IMG/VR virus record: IMGVR_UViG_3300046507_000597
Location: 1 to 20,711 of that record
Reading direction: 5' to 3' (one strand)
Origin: a virus
DNA length: 20,711 bases
Within the stretch, counting starts at the first letter, position 1. Each line of letters begins with the position of its first letter. The translations under genes were made by a program, and so were the position numbers. The notes under the pieces are model-generated. The model was not told the DNA's origin. It was given only the letters and a program-made list of their open reading frames with translations, and searched no databases. Below are positions 13,536 to 20,170 of this stretch, one piece after another.

Positions 13536-13757
13536 ATGCCCAAGCCCACCGCCGAACAGCTCCGTGTCGACGCCGAGGAGAACGAGCTCCTCGCCGCGTT
13601 CCGTCGCGCCCAAGCCGACCTGTACGCCAACGCCGCCCGCGAATCTGCCGCCGGAATCACCCACGAAACCGACGAGTACCTGCGCCTCAACCAGGCCGTC
13701 ATCGACGCCGGAAAGCGGCTGCCCAAGGGGCTCAAGCGCCTCGCCAAGGACATCTGA
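13536..13757 (+). CDS. Small hypothetical protein, paralogue of the 7508-7684 product
   Basis: ATG 13536 is preceded by an excellent GGAGGAGA ribosome site starting at the previous stop. The 73-residue product is helical (VDAEENELLAAFRRAQADLY) and has AAGITHETDEYLRLNQAVID, then a basic end LPKGLKRLAKDI. The middle block aligns without gaps with AAGVTEETDTYVALNTAVVQ of the 7508-7684 product. A strong hairpin (13774-13798) follows, ending the unit that began after traB. Confidence 0.72.
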   Translation: MPKPTAEQLRVDAEENELLAAFRRAQADLYANAARESAAGITHETDEYLRLNQAVIDAGKRLPKGLKRLAKDI

Positions 13758-13773
13758 CCTGCCGCACGACCAC

Positions 13774-13798
13774 GCCCCCGGCCGATCCGGTCGGGGGC
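13774..13798 (+). terminator. Strong hairpin terminator
   Basis: GCCCCCGGCCG and CGGTCGGGGGC pair over 11 positions (one G-T wobble) with a three-base loop, 17 bases after the stop at 13757. It probably ends the transcript of the spd-tra and accessory genes. Confidence 0.65.
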
Positions 13799-13856
13799 CT
13801 CGACGTCATCCCCTGGAGCAGCATTCCGCTCCGCATCGACAACTGAAAGAGACCCG

Positions 13857-14168
13857 ATGCCCCGCCGACCCATGTCCGCGAAGCGCGCCGCCGCCATCAT
13901 CGGCGGCGCCCAGCTCGTCAAAGCCCCCGACTGGCCAGACACCCGCCACTGGCACGTCGTATCCGGCGGGAACGCCCTCGTCGTCATCGCCCCGTCCTAC
14001 GGCGGGGTCTCCCGCAGCGGACGGAACGGCTGGACCTGGTGGCTCGCCGACCCCGGCCCCGGCATCGGACCCGCCGCCGGCAGCCGACCCGAAGCGAACC
14101 GCGAGCAGGCCGCCGCAGCCGGGCTTGACGCCTGGCAACGCCGGGCCACCACCGCGGACCGCCGATGA
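13857..14168 (+). CDS. Small hypothetical protein
   Basis: The 103-residue product starts at ATG 13857 with a GAAAGAGA ribosome site. It has an N-terminal helix (SAKRAAAIIGGAQLVKA), a Trp-rich centre (PDWPDTRHWHVVSGG, NGWTWWLADPG) and an alanine-rich C-terminal helix. The centre could be a small beta sheet. No cysteine or catalytic motif is present. A short hairpin at 14183-14203 follows. No family recognised. Confidence 0.7.
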   Translation: MPRRPMSAKRAAAIIGGAQLVKAPDWPDTRHWHVVSGGNALVVIAPSYGGVSRSGRNGWTWWLADPGPGIGPAAGSRPEANREQAAAAGLDAWQRRATTADRR

Positions 14169-14182
14169 ACCGCACCGCGCAG

Positions 14183-14203
14183 GCCCCGCCTCCAGTCCGG
14201 GGC
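14183..14203 (+). terminator. Short GC hairpin in the 14169-14301 gap
   Basis: GCCCCG and CGGGGC pair around a nine-base loop, 15 bases past the stop at 14168. It is only six base pairs, so termination may be partial. The rest of the 133-base gap shows no promoter I would defend. Confidence 0.3.
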
Positions 14204-14301
14204 GAGCCCTGCTATGCCATTGGCCTGCCGTGTCAACCCTCTCGTGCACAATTGGCTCAGTAGTGGCCACGCTTCCCGTACCACCGCCGAGGAGCCGCAG
14301 C

Positions 14302-14955
14302 ATGCACGACCACGCCCCCGACGACGACGGCTACATCCGGCCGGTCTGCGACCCCTGCGGACGCGAACTCCGCCACGACGAACTCGGCCGCCGCGCTTGC
14401 CGCCTCTGCCAGGAGCGTGTCGACCTCGCGCTCCGCCAACTGCCCGGACCCGACGGCCTATACGCCCAACTTGCCACCCGGCTCACCCCCGGCAGCGGTG
14501 GCGGTGTCGGCCCCGTCTCCGGATCCCGCACCGCACCGCTCCCGCTCCGGCTGGAGCCCCTGTCGCTCATGGCCCGCGGCGGTGTCGTCACCGTGCTGCA
14601 GGCCTGGCAGGTCGACTGGCACGAGCTCCTCGGCTGGCCGCATCCGCGCTGGCAGGGCGACCTCCAGCAGCAACTCGACAACGTGGTCAGGGCCTTGCGC
14701 GTCAACCTCGAATGGGCTGCCACCGAACACCCCGCCTTCGGTGACTTCGCCCGGGAGACCGTCAGTCTGGTCCGCCAGTGCGAACGCCAGATAACTGGCG
14801 AGCGGGCCGAGCGGCGCGTATCCGTGGCCTGCCCGTGCGGCACCGTGCTGCGGGTCACCGTGTCCACGCCGGGCGCACGGTGCCGTGGATGCGGCACCCA
14901 GTACGCGCGAAGCGACGTCCTAGACCTGCCCATCGCCGAACGGGCCGCCGCGTAA
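14302..14955 (+). CDS. Protein with N- and C-terminal zinc fingers
   Basis: ATG 14302 is chosen for its GAGGAG site and because the open frame upstream runs antisense-like through other genes. The 217-residue product has a first zinc finger C16-x2-C19 with C33-x2-C36, a helical middle with QAWQVDWHELLGWPHPRW (about 90-110) and LDNVVRALRVNLEWAATEHP, and a second zinc ribbon C177-x-C179 with C194-x2-C197 (CRGCGTQYAR). Two-ended zinc proteins of this type occur in Streptomyces phages and plasmids without known function. DNA binding is plausible. It is the last gene before the late terminator at 15050. Confidence 0.8.
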   Translation: MHDHAPDDDGYIRPVCDPCGRELRHDELGRRACRLCQERVDLALRQLPGPDGLYAQLATRLTPGSGGGVGPVSGSRTAPLPLRLEPLSLMARGGVVTVLQAWQVDWHELLGWPHPRWQGDLQQQLDNVVRALRVNLEWAATEHPAFGDFARETVSLVRQCERQITGERAERRVSVACPCGTVLRVTVSTPGARCRGCGTQYARSDVLDLPIAERAAA

Positions 14956-15049
14956 TCGCCCAATCACCCAACGAATCAACGCTTGCGCAGGTCACTGCCC
15001 GTATGTCACAGTGCCCACATCCGGATACTCGTGTGTCCGCAGCTACTAC

Positions 15050-15074
15050 AGCCCCCAGCTTCCGGCCGGGGGCT
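15050..15074 (+). terminator. Intrinsic terminator with T-rich tail before the phage genes
   Basis: AGCCCCC and GGGGGCT pair around an 11-base loop and are followed by TTCT. It lies 95 bases after the stop at 14955 and directly before the phage-type genes, separating the accessory block from the late module. Confidence 0.65.
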
Positions 15075-15095
15075 TTCTGCATGTCGGGGGTAAGC

Positions 15096-15341
15096 GTGAA
15101 CGTCACCGACCTGTACCCCGAAGACCTCGTCTTCGAGCACGAAGCCACCGCAGCAACCGGCATACCAGGCCCCGTGATCCGACAATGGGCCAGGCGCGGC
15201 AAAGTCCGCCGCTTCCAAGGCAGGCCAAGCGAATACTCCGGCCAAGGCCACGAGTACAAGACCCTGTACGCCCTGCCTGACGTGCAGGCCCGCGCTGCCA
15301 CCTACCGGCCCATGCCGCAGCGCGCACCTCGGGCGGCTTGA
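15096..15341 (+). CDS. Small HTH protein (MerR/excisionase-like)
   Basis: GTG 15096 follows a GGGGG ribosome site; ATG 15081 overlaps that site and is less likely. The 81-residue protein carries EHEATAATGIPGPVIRQWARRG (about 14-35), typical of a MerR/excisionase winged helix, followed by RFQGRPSEY and LYALPDVQARA, the place where such folds set their wing and next helix. Proteins of this type precede structural genes in several Streptomyces phages; it may regulate late genes. Excisionase is possible but no integrase is in the window. Confidence 0.7.
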   Translation: MNVTDLYPEDLVFEHEATAATGIPGPVIRQWARRGKVRRFQGRPSEYSGQGHEYKTLYALPDVQARAATYRPMPQRAPRAA

Positions 15342-15360
15342 AACCTGACAGGAGACCGCC

Positions 15361-15807
15361 GTGGCCAACATCGTCTTCAACGTTGCGCTCGGCCGCGTGG
15401 CCTACTACGCCTCCCTGCCTGCCGCCAACGACGGACTGATCGCGGTCCCCATCGAGACGACGGGCATCGTGGGCGACGCGACGATGCGCGACTATGACGA
15501 CCTCGCAACGCTCCTCGCCGGCGCGAGCAACGAGCAGACCACCATGGGCCGTAAGACCTTGTCCGGGGCGACGGTGACCGTCGATGACACCAACGACCGC
15601 GTGGCCCTCGACTCCGCAGACATCGTCTGGACCGGCGCCACCGGCAACCCGATCAGCGCGATCGTCATCTGCTACGACCCCGACACCGCCACCGGGACCG
15701 ACGCGGACCTGATCCCGCTGACGAAGCATGACTTCGCGATCACGCCTGACGGCAGCGATATAGCCGCGACCGTCGCGGACTTCTACCGCGCCACCAGCGC
15801 CGCCTGA
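15361..15807 (+). CDS. Phage structural-type hypothetical protein
   Basis: GTG 15361 has CAGGAGA ahead of it. The 148-residue product starts NIVFNVALGRVAYYASLPAA and continues with acidic beta-rich stretches (TVTVDDTNDRVALDSADIVW, AIVICYDPDT) and ends TKHDFAITPDGSDI. I know this type from actinophage genomes, where it lies among tail or head genes; its role (decoration or fibre-associated) is unproven. No signal peptide or membrane segment. It forms a unit with the two downstream structural genes. Confidence 0.75.
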   Translation: MANIVFNVALGRVAYYASLPAANDGLIAVPIETTGIVGDATMRDYDDLATLLAGASNEQTTMGRKTLSGATVTVDDTNDRVALDSADIVWTGATGNPISAIVICYDPDTATGTDADLIPLTKHDFAITPDGSDIAATVADFYRATSAA

Positions 15808-15832
15808 CCGGCCGCACCGGGAGGGATGAACC

Positions 15833-16681
15833 ATGGCGCTCATCTCGACCTTGGTCGACGACTTCAACGACGGCGTCGTAGATCCGGCGAAGTGGCCCAA
15901 CAGCTTCGGGACGTACAGCGAGGTCGGCGGCCGGGCGCGGATCGTCTGCGACACCGGCTTCAACGCGTACAGCTCGGCCCTCAACTACACGCTCGCCGGA
16001 TCCTCGATCTACCTGCGCGGCTACGCCCCTGCGGCAGGCGGTGCCACCACGGAGGCGTGGGCGCAGATCCTGATCAAAAGCAGCACCGGCGGCACGGACC
16101 TCGGTTTCGAGCTGAGGGCTCTCACGGGCGAGTTGGTCATGTTCTCGCGCACCGGCTTCTTCGATGCCGGGGCCGTCCTCATCCCGTACTCGGCGACCGC
16201 GCATGCGTGGCTGCGGGTCCGTGAAACCGGCGGCACCACCTTCTGGGACACGTCACCCGACGCGGCAACGTGGACGAACAGGCGCAGCCTGACCAGCCCG
16301 GCATGGGTCGCCGACACCAACATCGAGTTCCAGCTCATCGCCCACCGCGACAGCGGCACGAACGACTATGCCGAGTTCGACAACGTCAACGTCACCGGAA
16401 CCCGCGCCGCCCTCGGTACGGCCGGCGAGACGGACACCGCGCGGACGCTCGGCGCCCGGAAGACGAAGCTCCTGCCCCTCGCGACCGGCATCGAGACGGC
16501 CGTCGCGCTGGGGCGACGCAAGGTCCGCACCCTCCCGCCAGCAGTCGAGACCAACACGGCCGTCGCCATCGCCGGACGCGTGGGCGCAGACGACCTCGAC
16601 GTCACCGTCGGCCAGCCGTACAGCCCGTGGACCGCAGGCGAACCGCAAGGCGCGACCTGGCCCGTAGGCGCACCGCACTGA
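15833..16681 (+). CDS. Jelly-roll (lectin/glucanase-like) phage fibre or tail protein
   Basis: The 282-residue product starts at ATG 15833 with GGGAGG upstream. Residues ~5-195 have the layout of a concanavalin-like jelly roll: VDDFNDGVVDPAKW at the start, then VGGRARIVCD, WAQILIK, ELRALTGELVMFSR, HAWLRVRETGGTTFW and a last FDNVNV. Residues ~200-250 carry imperfect short repeats (ETDTARTLGARKTKLLP, ETAVALGRRKVRTLPP, ETNTAVAIAGR) of a kind common in Streptomyces phage tail proteins. The fold often binds carbohydrate, so host surface recognition is a fair guess. It is one of three structural-type genes in a row. Confidence 0.78.
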   Translation: MALISTLVDDFNDGVVDPAKWPNSFGTYSEVGGRARIVCDTGFNAYSSALNYTLAGSSIYLRGYAPAAGGATTEAWAQILIKSSTGGTDLGFELRALTGELVMFSRTGFFDAGAVLIPYSATAHAWLRVRETGGTTFWDTSPDAATWTNRRSLTSPAWVADTNIEFQLIAHRDSGTNDYAEFDNVNVTGTRAALGTAGETDTARTLGARKTKLLPLATGIETAVALGRRKVRTLPPAVETNTAVAIAGRVGADDLDVTVGQPYSPWTAGEPQGATWPVGAPH

Positions 16682-16693
16682 GAGGTGGTGGAC

Positions 16694-16993
16694 ATGGAAC
16701 TCCCCGCCACCACCACCGAATACGTCCGCATCCCGGTGACCGCGCCCGTCGGAGTCGACATCACCGGGACTCCGCCGAAGCTGGCGTTCCTGCCCGTCTC
16801 GAACCGGGACAACCCGGTGACCGGCGATTGGAAGACGGGATCGTGGGCGAGCGGGCCAGAGGCGCGGCTCCTCGTCGGCCCTGATGGCGGGGCGGTCACG
16901 CTCGCGCGAGGCGACTACCGGGTGTACGTCAGCTTCGATCCGCCAGGCAGCGAGAACATCGTGCGCCTGTCCGGCTACCTCGGGATCATCTAG
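16694..16993 (+). CDS. Small phage structural-type protein
   Basis: ATG 16694 is chosen because GAGGTGG lies six bases upstream; GTG 16685 overlaps that site. The 99-residue product is beta-rich: EYVRIPVTAPVGVDIT, PPKLAFLP, then ARGDYRVYVSFDPPGSENIV and a final LSGYLGII. Short proteins with this pattern follow fibre-like genes in Streptomyces phages. Its TAG lies within a CTAG that also ends the leftward gene at 16990-17205. Confidence 0.72.
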   Translation: MELPATTTEYVRIPVTAPVGVDITGTPPKLAFLPVSNRDNPVTGDWKTGSWASGPEARLLVGPDGGAVTLARGDYRVYVSFDPPGSENIVRLSGYLGII

Positions 16994-17205
16994 CCCCGCT
17001 TACGCCACGGCCGGCCTTCGCCGCCCGGCCTCAGCGTCACTTCTGGATCCGGTCCAGTCCGACGCTGACGTGCTGTCGCAGCCACTGCACCCAGCATCAT
17101 CAGCCCGCCGATCACGAGCAGGGCTACGTTGAACTCCTTGACCACGCCGATCATTAGCACGGCCAGGCCAACCACGAACACTCCGAGCGCTGCATCGGTA
17201 CGCAT
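16990..17205 (-). CDS. Small leftward two-helix membrane protein (moron-like)
   Basis: ATG 17203-17205 has a GGGGGTGGTGAG site upstream on the minus strand. The 71-residue product has membrane helices at ~7-22 (LGVFVVGLAVLMIGV) and ~27-44 (NVALLVIGGLMMLGAVAAT), followed by a basic soluble tail. It is the only leftward gene in the late region, convergent with the structural gene and divergent from HNH, with stop codons shared in CTAG (16990-16993). Independent transcription of this type is typical of phage morons; roles such as superinfection exclusion are possible but unproven. Confidence 0.65.
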   Translation of the reverse strand: MRTDAALGVFVVGLAVLMIGVVKEFNVALLVIGGLMMLGAVAATARQRRTGPDPEVTLRPGGEGRPWRKRG

Positions 17206-17250
17206 GCTCACCACCCCCAAGCCGCACACGGTACGACCACGGAGGCGGCC

Positions 17251-17634
17251 ATGCCCAGACGCGGGGGATACCGGGTGTGCTCCCGGCCTGGCTGCCCGGA
17301 GTACACCACGGGCGGACGATGCGAGGGCTGTCGGCGCGAGGCAGAGCAGAGGCGAGGCAGCGCAAGGCAGCGAGGCTACGGACGAGGGCACGAGCAGCGG
17401 TTCCGTCCTGGCGTGCTGGCCCGCAACCCGACGTGCGTGTGCACCGACGAGAGCCACGACCACGGCTCACCGTGCGGCCAGCGGTCCGTGCACGCCGACC
17501 ACTGGCCACTCAGCCGGCGCGAGCTCGTCGAGCAGGGCCTCGACCCCGACGATCCGAAGCATGGCCGAGGCCTGTGCACGTCATGCCACAGCAGGTCAAC
17601 GGCACGAGAGCAGCCAGGAGGATGGAACCGATGA
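17251..17634 (+). CDS. HNH endonuclease (phage packaging associated)
   Basis: ATG 17251 follows GGAGG. The 127-residue product has an N-terminal zinc knuckle (C10, C15, C24, C27), then the HNH core: H81-x-D83-H84 with WPLSRRELVEQGLDP, and GLC109-x2-C112-H113 followed by SRSTARE; C75 completes the likely zinc set. This is the form found just before the terminase genes of many cos-type phages of HK97-like kind, where HNH nucleases act with terminase in cutting concatemers. It overlaps the next gene by four bases. Confidence 0.9.
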   Translation: MPRRGGYRVCSRPGCPEYTTGGRCEGCRREAEQRRGSARQRGYGRGHEQRFRPGVLARNPTCVCTDESHDHGSPCGQRSVHADHWPLSRRELVEQGLDPDDPKHGRGLCTSCHSRSTAREQPGGWNR

Positions 17635-17840
17635 CCACCAAGGGCAAGGCGACGACCGACAGCGAGACGGCAGACGAGCCAGCGAAGGCCAAGGAGAGGC
17701 CGCTGTGCGGTGCGCCGCACTTCCTGCCGACCCTGGCTCACCTGACGTGCGCCCAGCCGGCTGCCGACCCGGACTTGCCGCCCGGCACCCCGGAGCACGA
17801 GCACCGGCACCAGGACGGCGACGCGATCTACACCTGGTAG
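17631..17840 (+). CDS. Small phage hypothetical protein between HNH and terminase
   Basis: ATG 17631 overlaps the HNH stop (ATGA) and has GGAGGATG ahead of it. The 69-residue product has a charged N-terminus (TDSETADEPAKAKERP), a Cys/His segment CGAPHFLPTLAHLTC and a His-rich end (EHEHRHQDGDAIYTW). The Cys and His residues could bind a metal ion. Short proteins with this CGAPH...LTC and HEH...DGDA arrangement recur next to HNH genes in Streptomyces phages. Function unknown. Confidence 0.72.
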   Translation: MTTKGKATTDSETADEPAKAKERPLCGAPHFLPTLAHLTCAQPAADPDLPPGTPEHEHRHQDGDAIYTW

Positions 17841-18069
17841 GCAGTGGCCGGCTCTGGCCGGCGATGCTCCCAGGCTCCCGGTGATCATCACGGTCAGTCA
17901 CGAAGGCCATGATCACCCTGGGGAGGGACCCCCAGATCAAGATCCACGGGGGACCGCCGGGGAGGTGGCTCCCAGGTTTGCCAGGTTCAGAGCCTAGGTG
18001 ATCATGCTCCGCTGTCACGCAAGGTGACGGCGTTTTCGCCGCGCAACGCGGCTAGTTGGAGTGATCGAT
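17841..18069 (+). other. Non-coding repeat-bearing region, cos/packaging-site candidate
   Basis: This 229-base gap lies between the HNH unit and the small terminase, where cos sites of such phages are usually found. GTGATCAT occurs directly at 17881-17888 and 17998-18005 and inverted at 17909-17916. GCTCCCAGG occurs at 17866-17874 and 17968-17976, each time upstream of a GGTGATCAT. Hairpins GTCAC/GTGAC (18014-18028) and GGCG/CGCC (18029-18040) follow. A G-rich CCGCCGGGGAGG segment lies near 17955-17966. The repeats may be small-terminase binding sites; the cut position cannot be told from sequence. Confidence 0.4.
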
Positions 18070-18540
18070 ATGCCGAAGGGTGGAGCACGCACCAGGTCCG
18101 GGCCGGCGCCCGATCCGACCGCGCTGAGGCGCGAGCGAGACGCCGGCGAGTGGACGATTCTGCCTGCTGAAGGCCGTGAAGGCGCAACGCCTGACTGGCC
18201 GTTCGAGGAGCAGAGCGTTCGTGAGGCGGTGCTGTGGGAGCGCCTGTGGGAGAAGCCGCAGGGGCTGATGTGGGAACGGTACGGCCAGGAGATCGAGGTT
18301 GCGCTGTACGCCCGTCGGCTCGCTGAGGCGGAGAAGCCGGACTCGGCGGTCGTCCTGTCGACGCTTGTGCGGCAGATGGCGGACTCGTTGGGGCTGACGA
18401 CGCCTGGAATGCGCGGCAACCGGTGGCGCATCGACCGGATCAGCGAGGAAGACGAGACGCTGACGGGGCTGAGCGCGCCTGCCATTGAGGCGACCTCGGC
18501 GCGAGCCAGGCTGAGGGCGGTGCCTGGTGGTAGCGGCTGA
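18070..18540 (+). CDS. terS: Terminase small subunit
   Basis: ATG 18070 is chosen because TTGGAG lies at good spacing; GTG 18061 would touch it. The 156-residue product begins PKGGARTRSGPAPDPTALRR, a typical start of actinophage small terminases (P.GP...D), and has a DWPFEEQSVREAVLWERLW helix, a long helical middle and an NRWRI segment before the tail. Small terminases bind the packaging site and load the large subunit. The gene overlaps the large subunit gene by 14 bases, and the repeat-bearing gap just upstream fits as its binding site. Confidence 0.85.
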   Translation: MPKGGARTRSGPAPDPTALRRERDAGEWTILPAEGREGATPDWPFEEQSVREAVLWERLWEKPQGLMWERYGQEIEVALYARRLAEAEKPDSAVVLSTLVRQMADSLGLTTPGMRGNRWRIDRISEEDETLTGLSAPAIEATSARARLRAVPGGSG

Positions 18541-20155
18541 CGACGGGACCTGGCCGCTGGATTTCCCCACCCTGTACGTCGTCCCTGACTGGATTGCTCG
18601 GCATTGCCTGCTGCAGTCGGTTGGCGGCCTGGATATCACGCCGCGCCCGTTCGAGATGTACGACTGGCAGCTGCGGATCACGGCGAATCTGTACCGTGTC
18701 AAGCCGACTGCCGAGCTTGGCCAGCTGTCGACCGCGTTCCACTATCGGCGTGCTCAGGCGGTGGCTCCTCAGAAGTCCGGCAAGGGTCCGTGGGCCGCGT
18801 CTGTGGTTGCCGCGGAGGCCGTTGGCCCGGTGCTGTTCAACGGTTGGGCGCAGGGCGGGGAGCGCTATCGGTGCTCGGATCACGGGTGCGGCTGTGGCTG
18901 GGTGTACTGGTACGAGCCGGGCGAGCCAATGGGCCGGCCGTGGAATCAGCCGCTGATCCAGATCACGGCAACGTCCGAGGATCAGACGGACAACACGTAC
19001 CGGCCTCTGCAGGCGATGATTCGGAATGGCCCGCTGTCCGAGGTGATGAAAGTCGGTGAGCAGTTCATCCGGCTGCCGAACGACGGCCGGATCGACGTCG
19101 TCACATCGTCCGCCCAGTCGAGGCTGGGTAACCCGATCACGTTTGCGTCGCAGGACGAGAGCGGAATCTGGACCGAGCAGAACGGCATGACCAAGGTCGC
19201 CACGACGCAACGCCGCGGCCTGGCGGGCATGTCAGGGCGCTCGCTGGAGCAGACGAATGCCTGGGATCCGACGGAGAACACGGTCGCGCAGAAGACCGCG
19301 GAGACGAAGGCCCCGGACGTCTACCGGTTCCACCGGCTGCCGCCCAAGAGCCTGTCGTACACGAACAAGGCGGAACGGCGGCGAATCCACGCGGCCGTGT
19401 ACCTGGGCAGTACGCACATCGACCTCGATGCCATCGAGGGCGAGGCCTTCGAGCTGATGGAGAAGGAGCCTGCGGAAGCGGAGCGCTTCTACGGCAACCG
19501 CATCACGGCGGGCATGGGCACCTGGCTGCAGCAGGACCGCTGGGACGCCCGCATCGCCTTGGAGGACGTGCCGGACGGCACGGCTCTCGCGCTGGGCTTC
19601 GACGGCTCCGACGTGGACGACTGGACCGGCATCCGTGCCGAGACTTTGGACGGCTACCAGTTCACTCCGACCTACGGGCCCGACAACAGGCCGTGCATCT
19701 GGGATCCAGAGGACTGGGAGGGCCAGGTGCCGCGGCTTGAGGTCGATGCCGCGGTGGATGAACTGATGGGCCGCTTCAACGTGGTGCGTATGTACGGCGA
19801 CCCGCCGTACTGGACCAGCGAGATGGCGGCCTGGCAGGCCCGATTCGGCGAGAAGCGCGTCACTGAGTGGCAGACGTACCGCGTTGCGCAGATGCATGCG
19901 GCCTGCGAGCAGCTACTGACGGACGTCACGAAGAAGGACACGACCTTCCGGCATGACGGCTGTGAGACGACGTCTATCCACGTCCGGAACGCCCGCAAGG
20001 CGGCCCGGCCGGCGAAGCGTTACGTGCTGCGTAAGGCGACGCACGTTCAAAAGATCGACCTTGCCGTGGTGTCAGTTCTAGCCCATGAGGCCGCGTGCGA
20101 TGCGATCGCCGCTGGTGAAGCCCGGACCAAGAAGCGCAGGGCGCGCGGATTCTGA
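18527..20155 (+). CDS. terL: Terminase large subunit
   Basis: The 542-residue product starts at GTG 18527 inside the small subunit gene. The ATPase has Walker A APQKSGKG (80-87) and Walker B TFASQDES with D210-E211. The C-terminal nuclease (RNase H-like) shows LGFDGSD with D359 and D362, and IDLAVVSVLAHEAA with D511. An inserted Cys-rich stretch near 115-125 (CSDHGCGCGW) may bind zinc. The enzyme cuts concatemeric DNA and drives it into the prohead through the portal. Full length for the family, with no broken motif. The portal gene follows after 15 bases. Confidence 0.95.
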   Translation: MVAADDGTWPLDFPTLYVVPDWIARHCLLQSVGGLDITPRPFEMYDWQLRITANLYRVKPTAELGQLSTAFHYRRAQAVAPQKSGKGPWAASVVAAEAVGPVLFNGWAQGGERYRCSDHGCGCGWVYWYEPGEPMGRPWNQPLIQITATSEDQTDNTYRPLQAMIRNGPLSEVMKVGEQFIRLPNDGRIDVVTSSAQSRLGNPITFASQDESGIWTEQNGMTKVATTQRRGLAGMSGRSLEQTNAWDPTENTVAQKTAETKAPDVYRFHRLPPKSLSYTNKAERRRIHAAVYLGSTHIDLDAIEGEAFELMEKEPAEAERFYGNRITAGMGTWLQQDRWDARIALEDVPDGTALALGFDGSDVDDWTGIRAETLDGYQFTPTYGPDNRPCIWDPEDWEGQVPRLEVDAAVDELMGRFNVVRMYGDPPYWTSEMAAWQARFGEKRVTEWQTYRVAQMHAACEQLLTDVTKKDTTFRHDGCETTSIHVRNARKAARPAKRYVLRKATHVQKIDLAVVSVLAHEAACDAIAAGEARTKKRRARGF

Positions 20156-20170
20156 CCGAGAGGGGGCCGG

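Noticed and set aside
12768-13664. Minus-strand frame of 298 codons
   Set aside because: Antisense to three rightward genes with good ribosome sites; Gly-rich shadow composition.
13423-14301. Upstream extension of the 14302 zinc protein
   Set aside because: The frame is open but overlaps other genes and is Ser/Pro-rich shadow sequence; a good ribosome site precedes ATG 14302.
14956-15049. Possible late promoter upstream of the phage genes
   Set aside because: Several partial boxes (such as TTGCGC and TATGTC) are visible but their spacing is wrong, so none is claimed.
15081-15095. ATG 15081 as start of the small HTH gene
   Set aside because: The GGGGG ribosome site lies between it and GTG 15096, supporting the later start.
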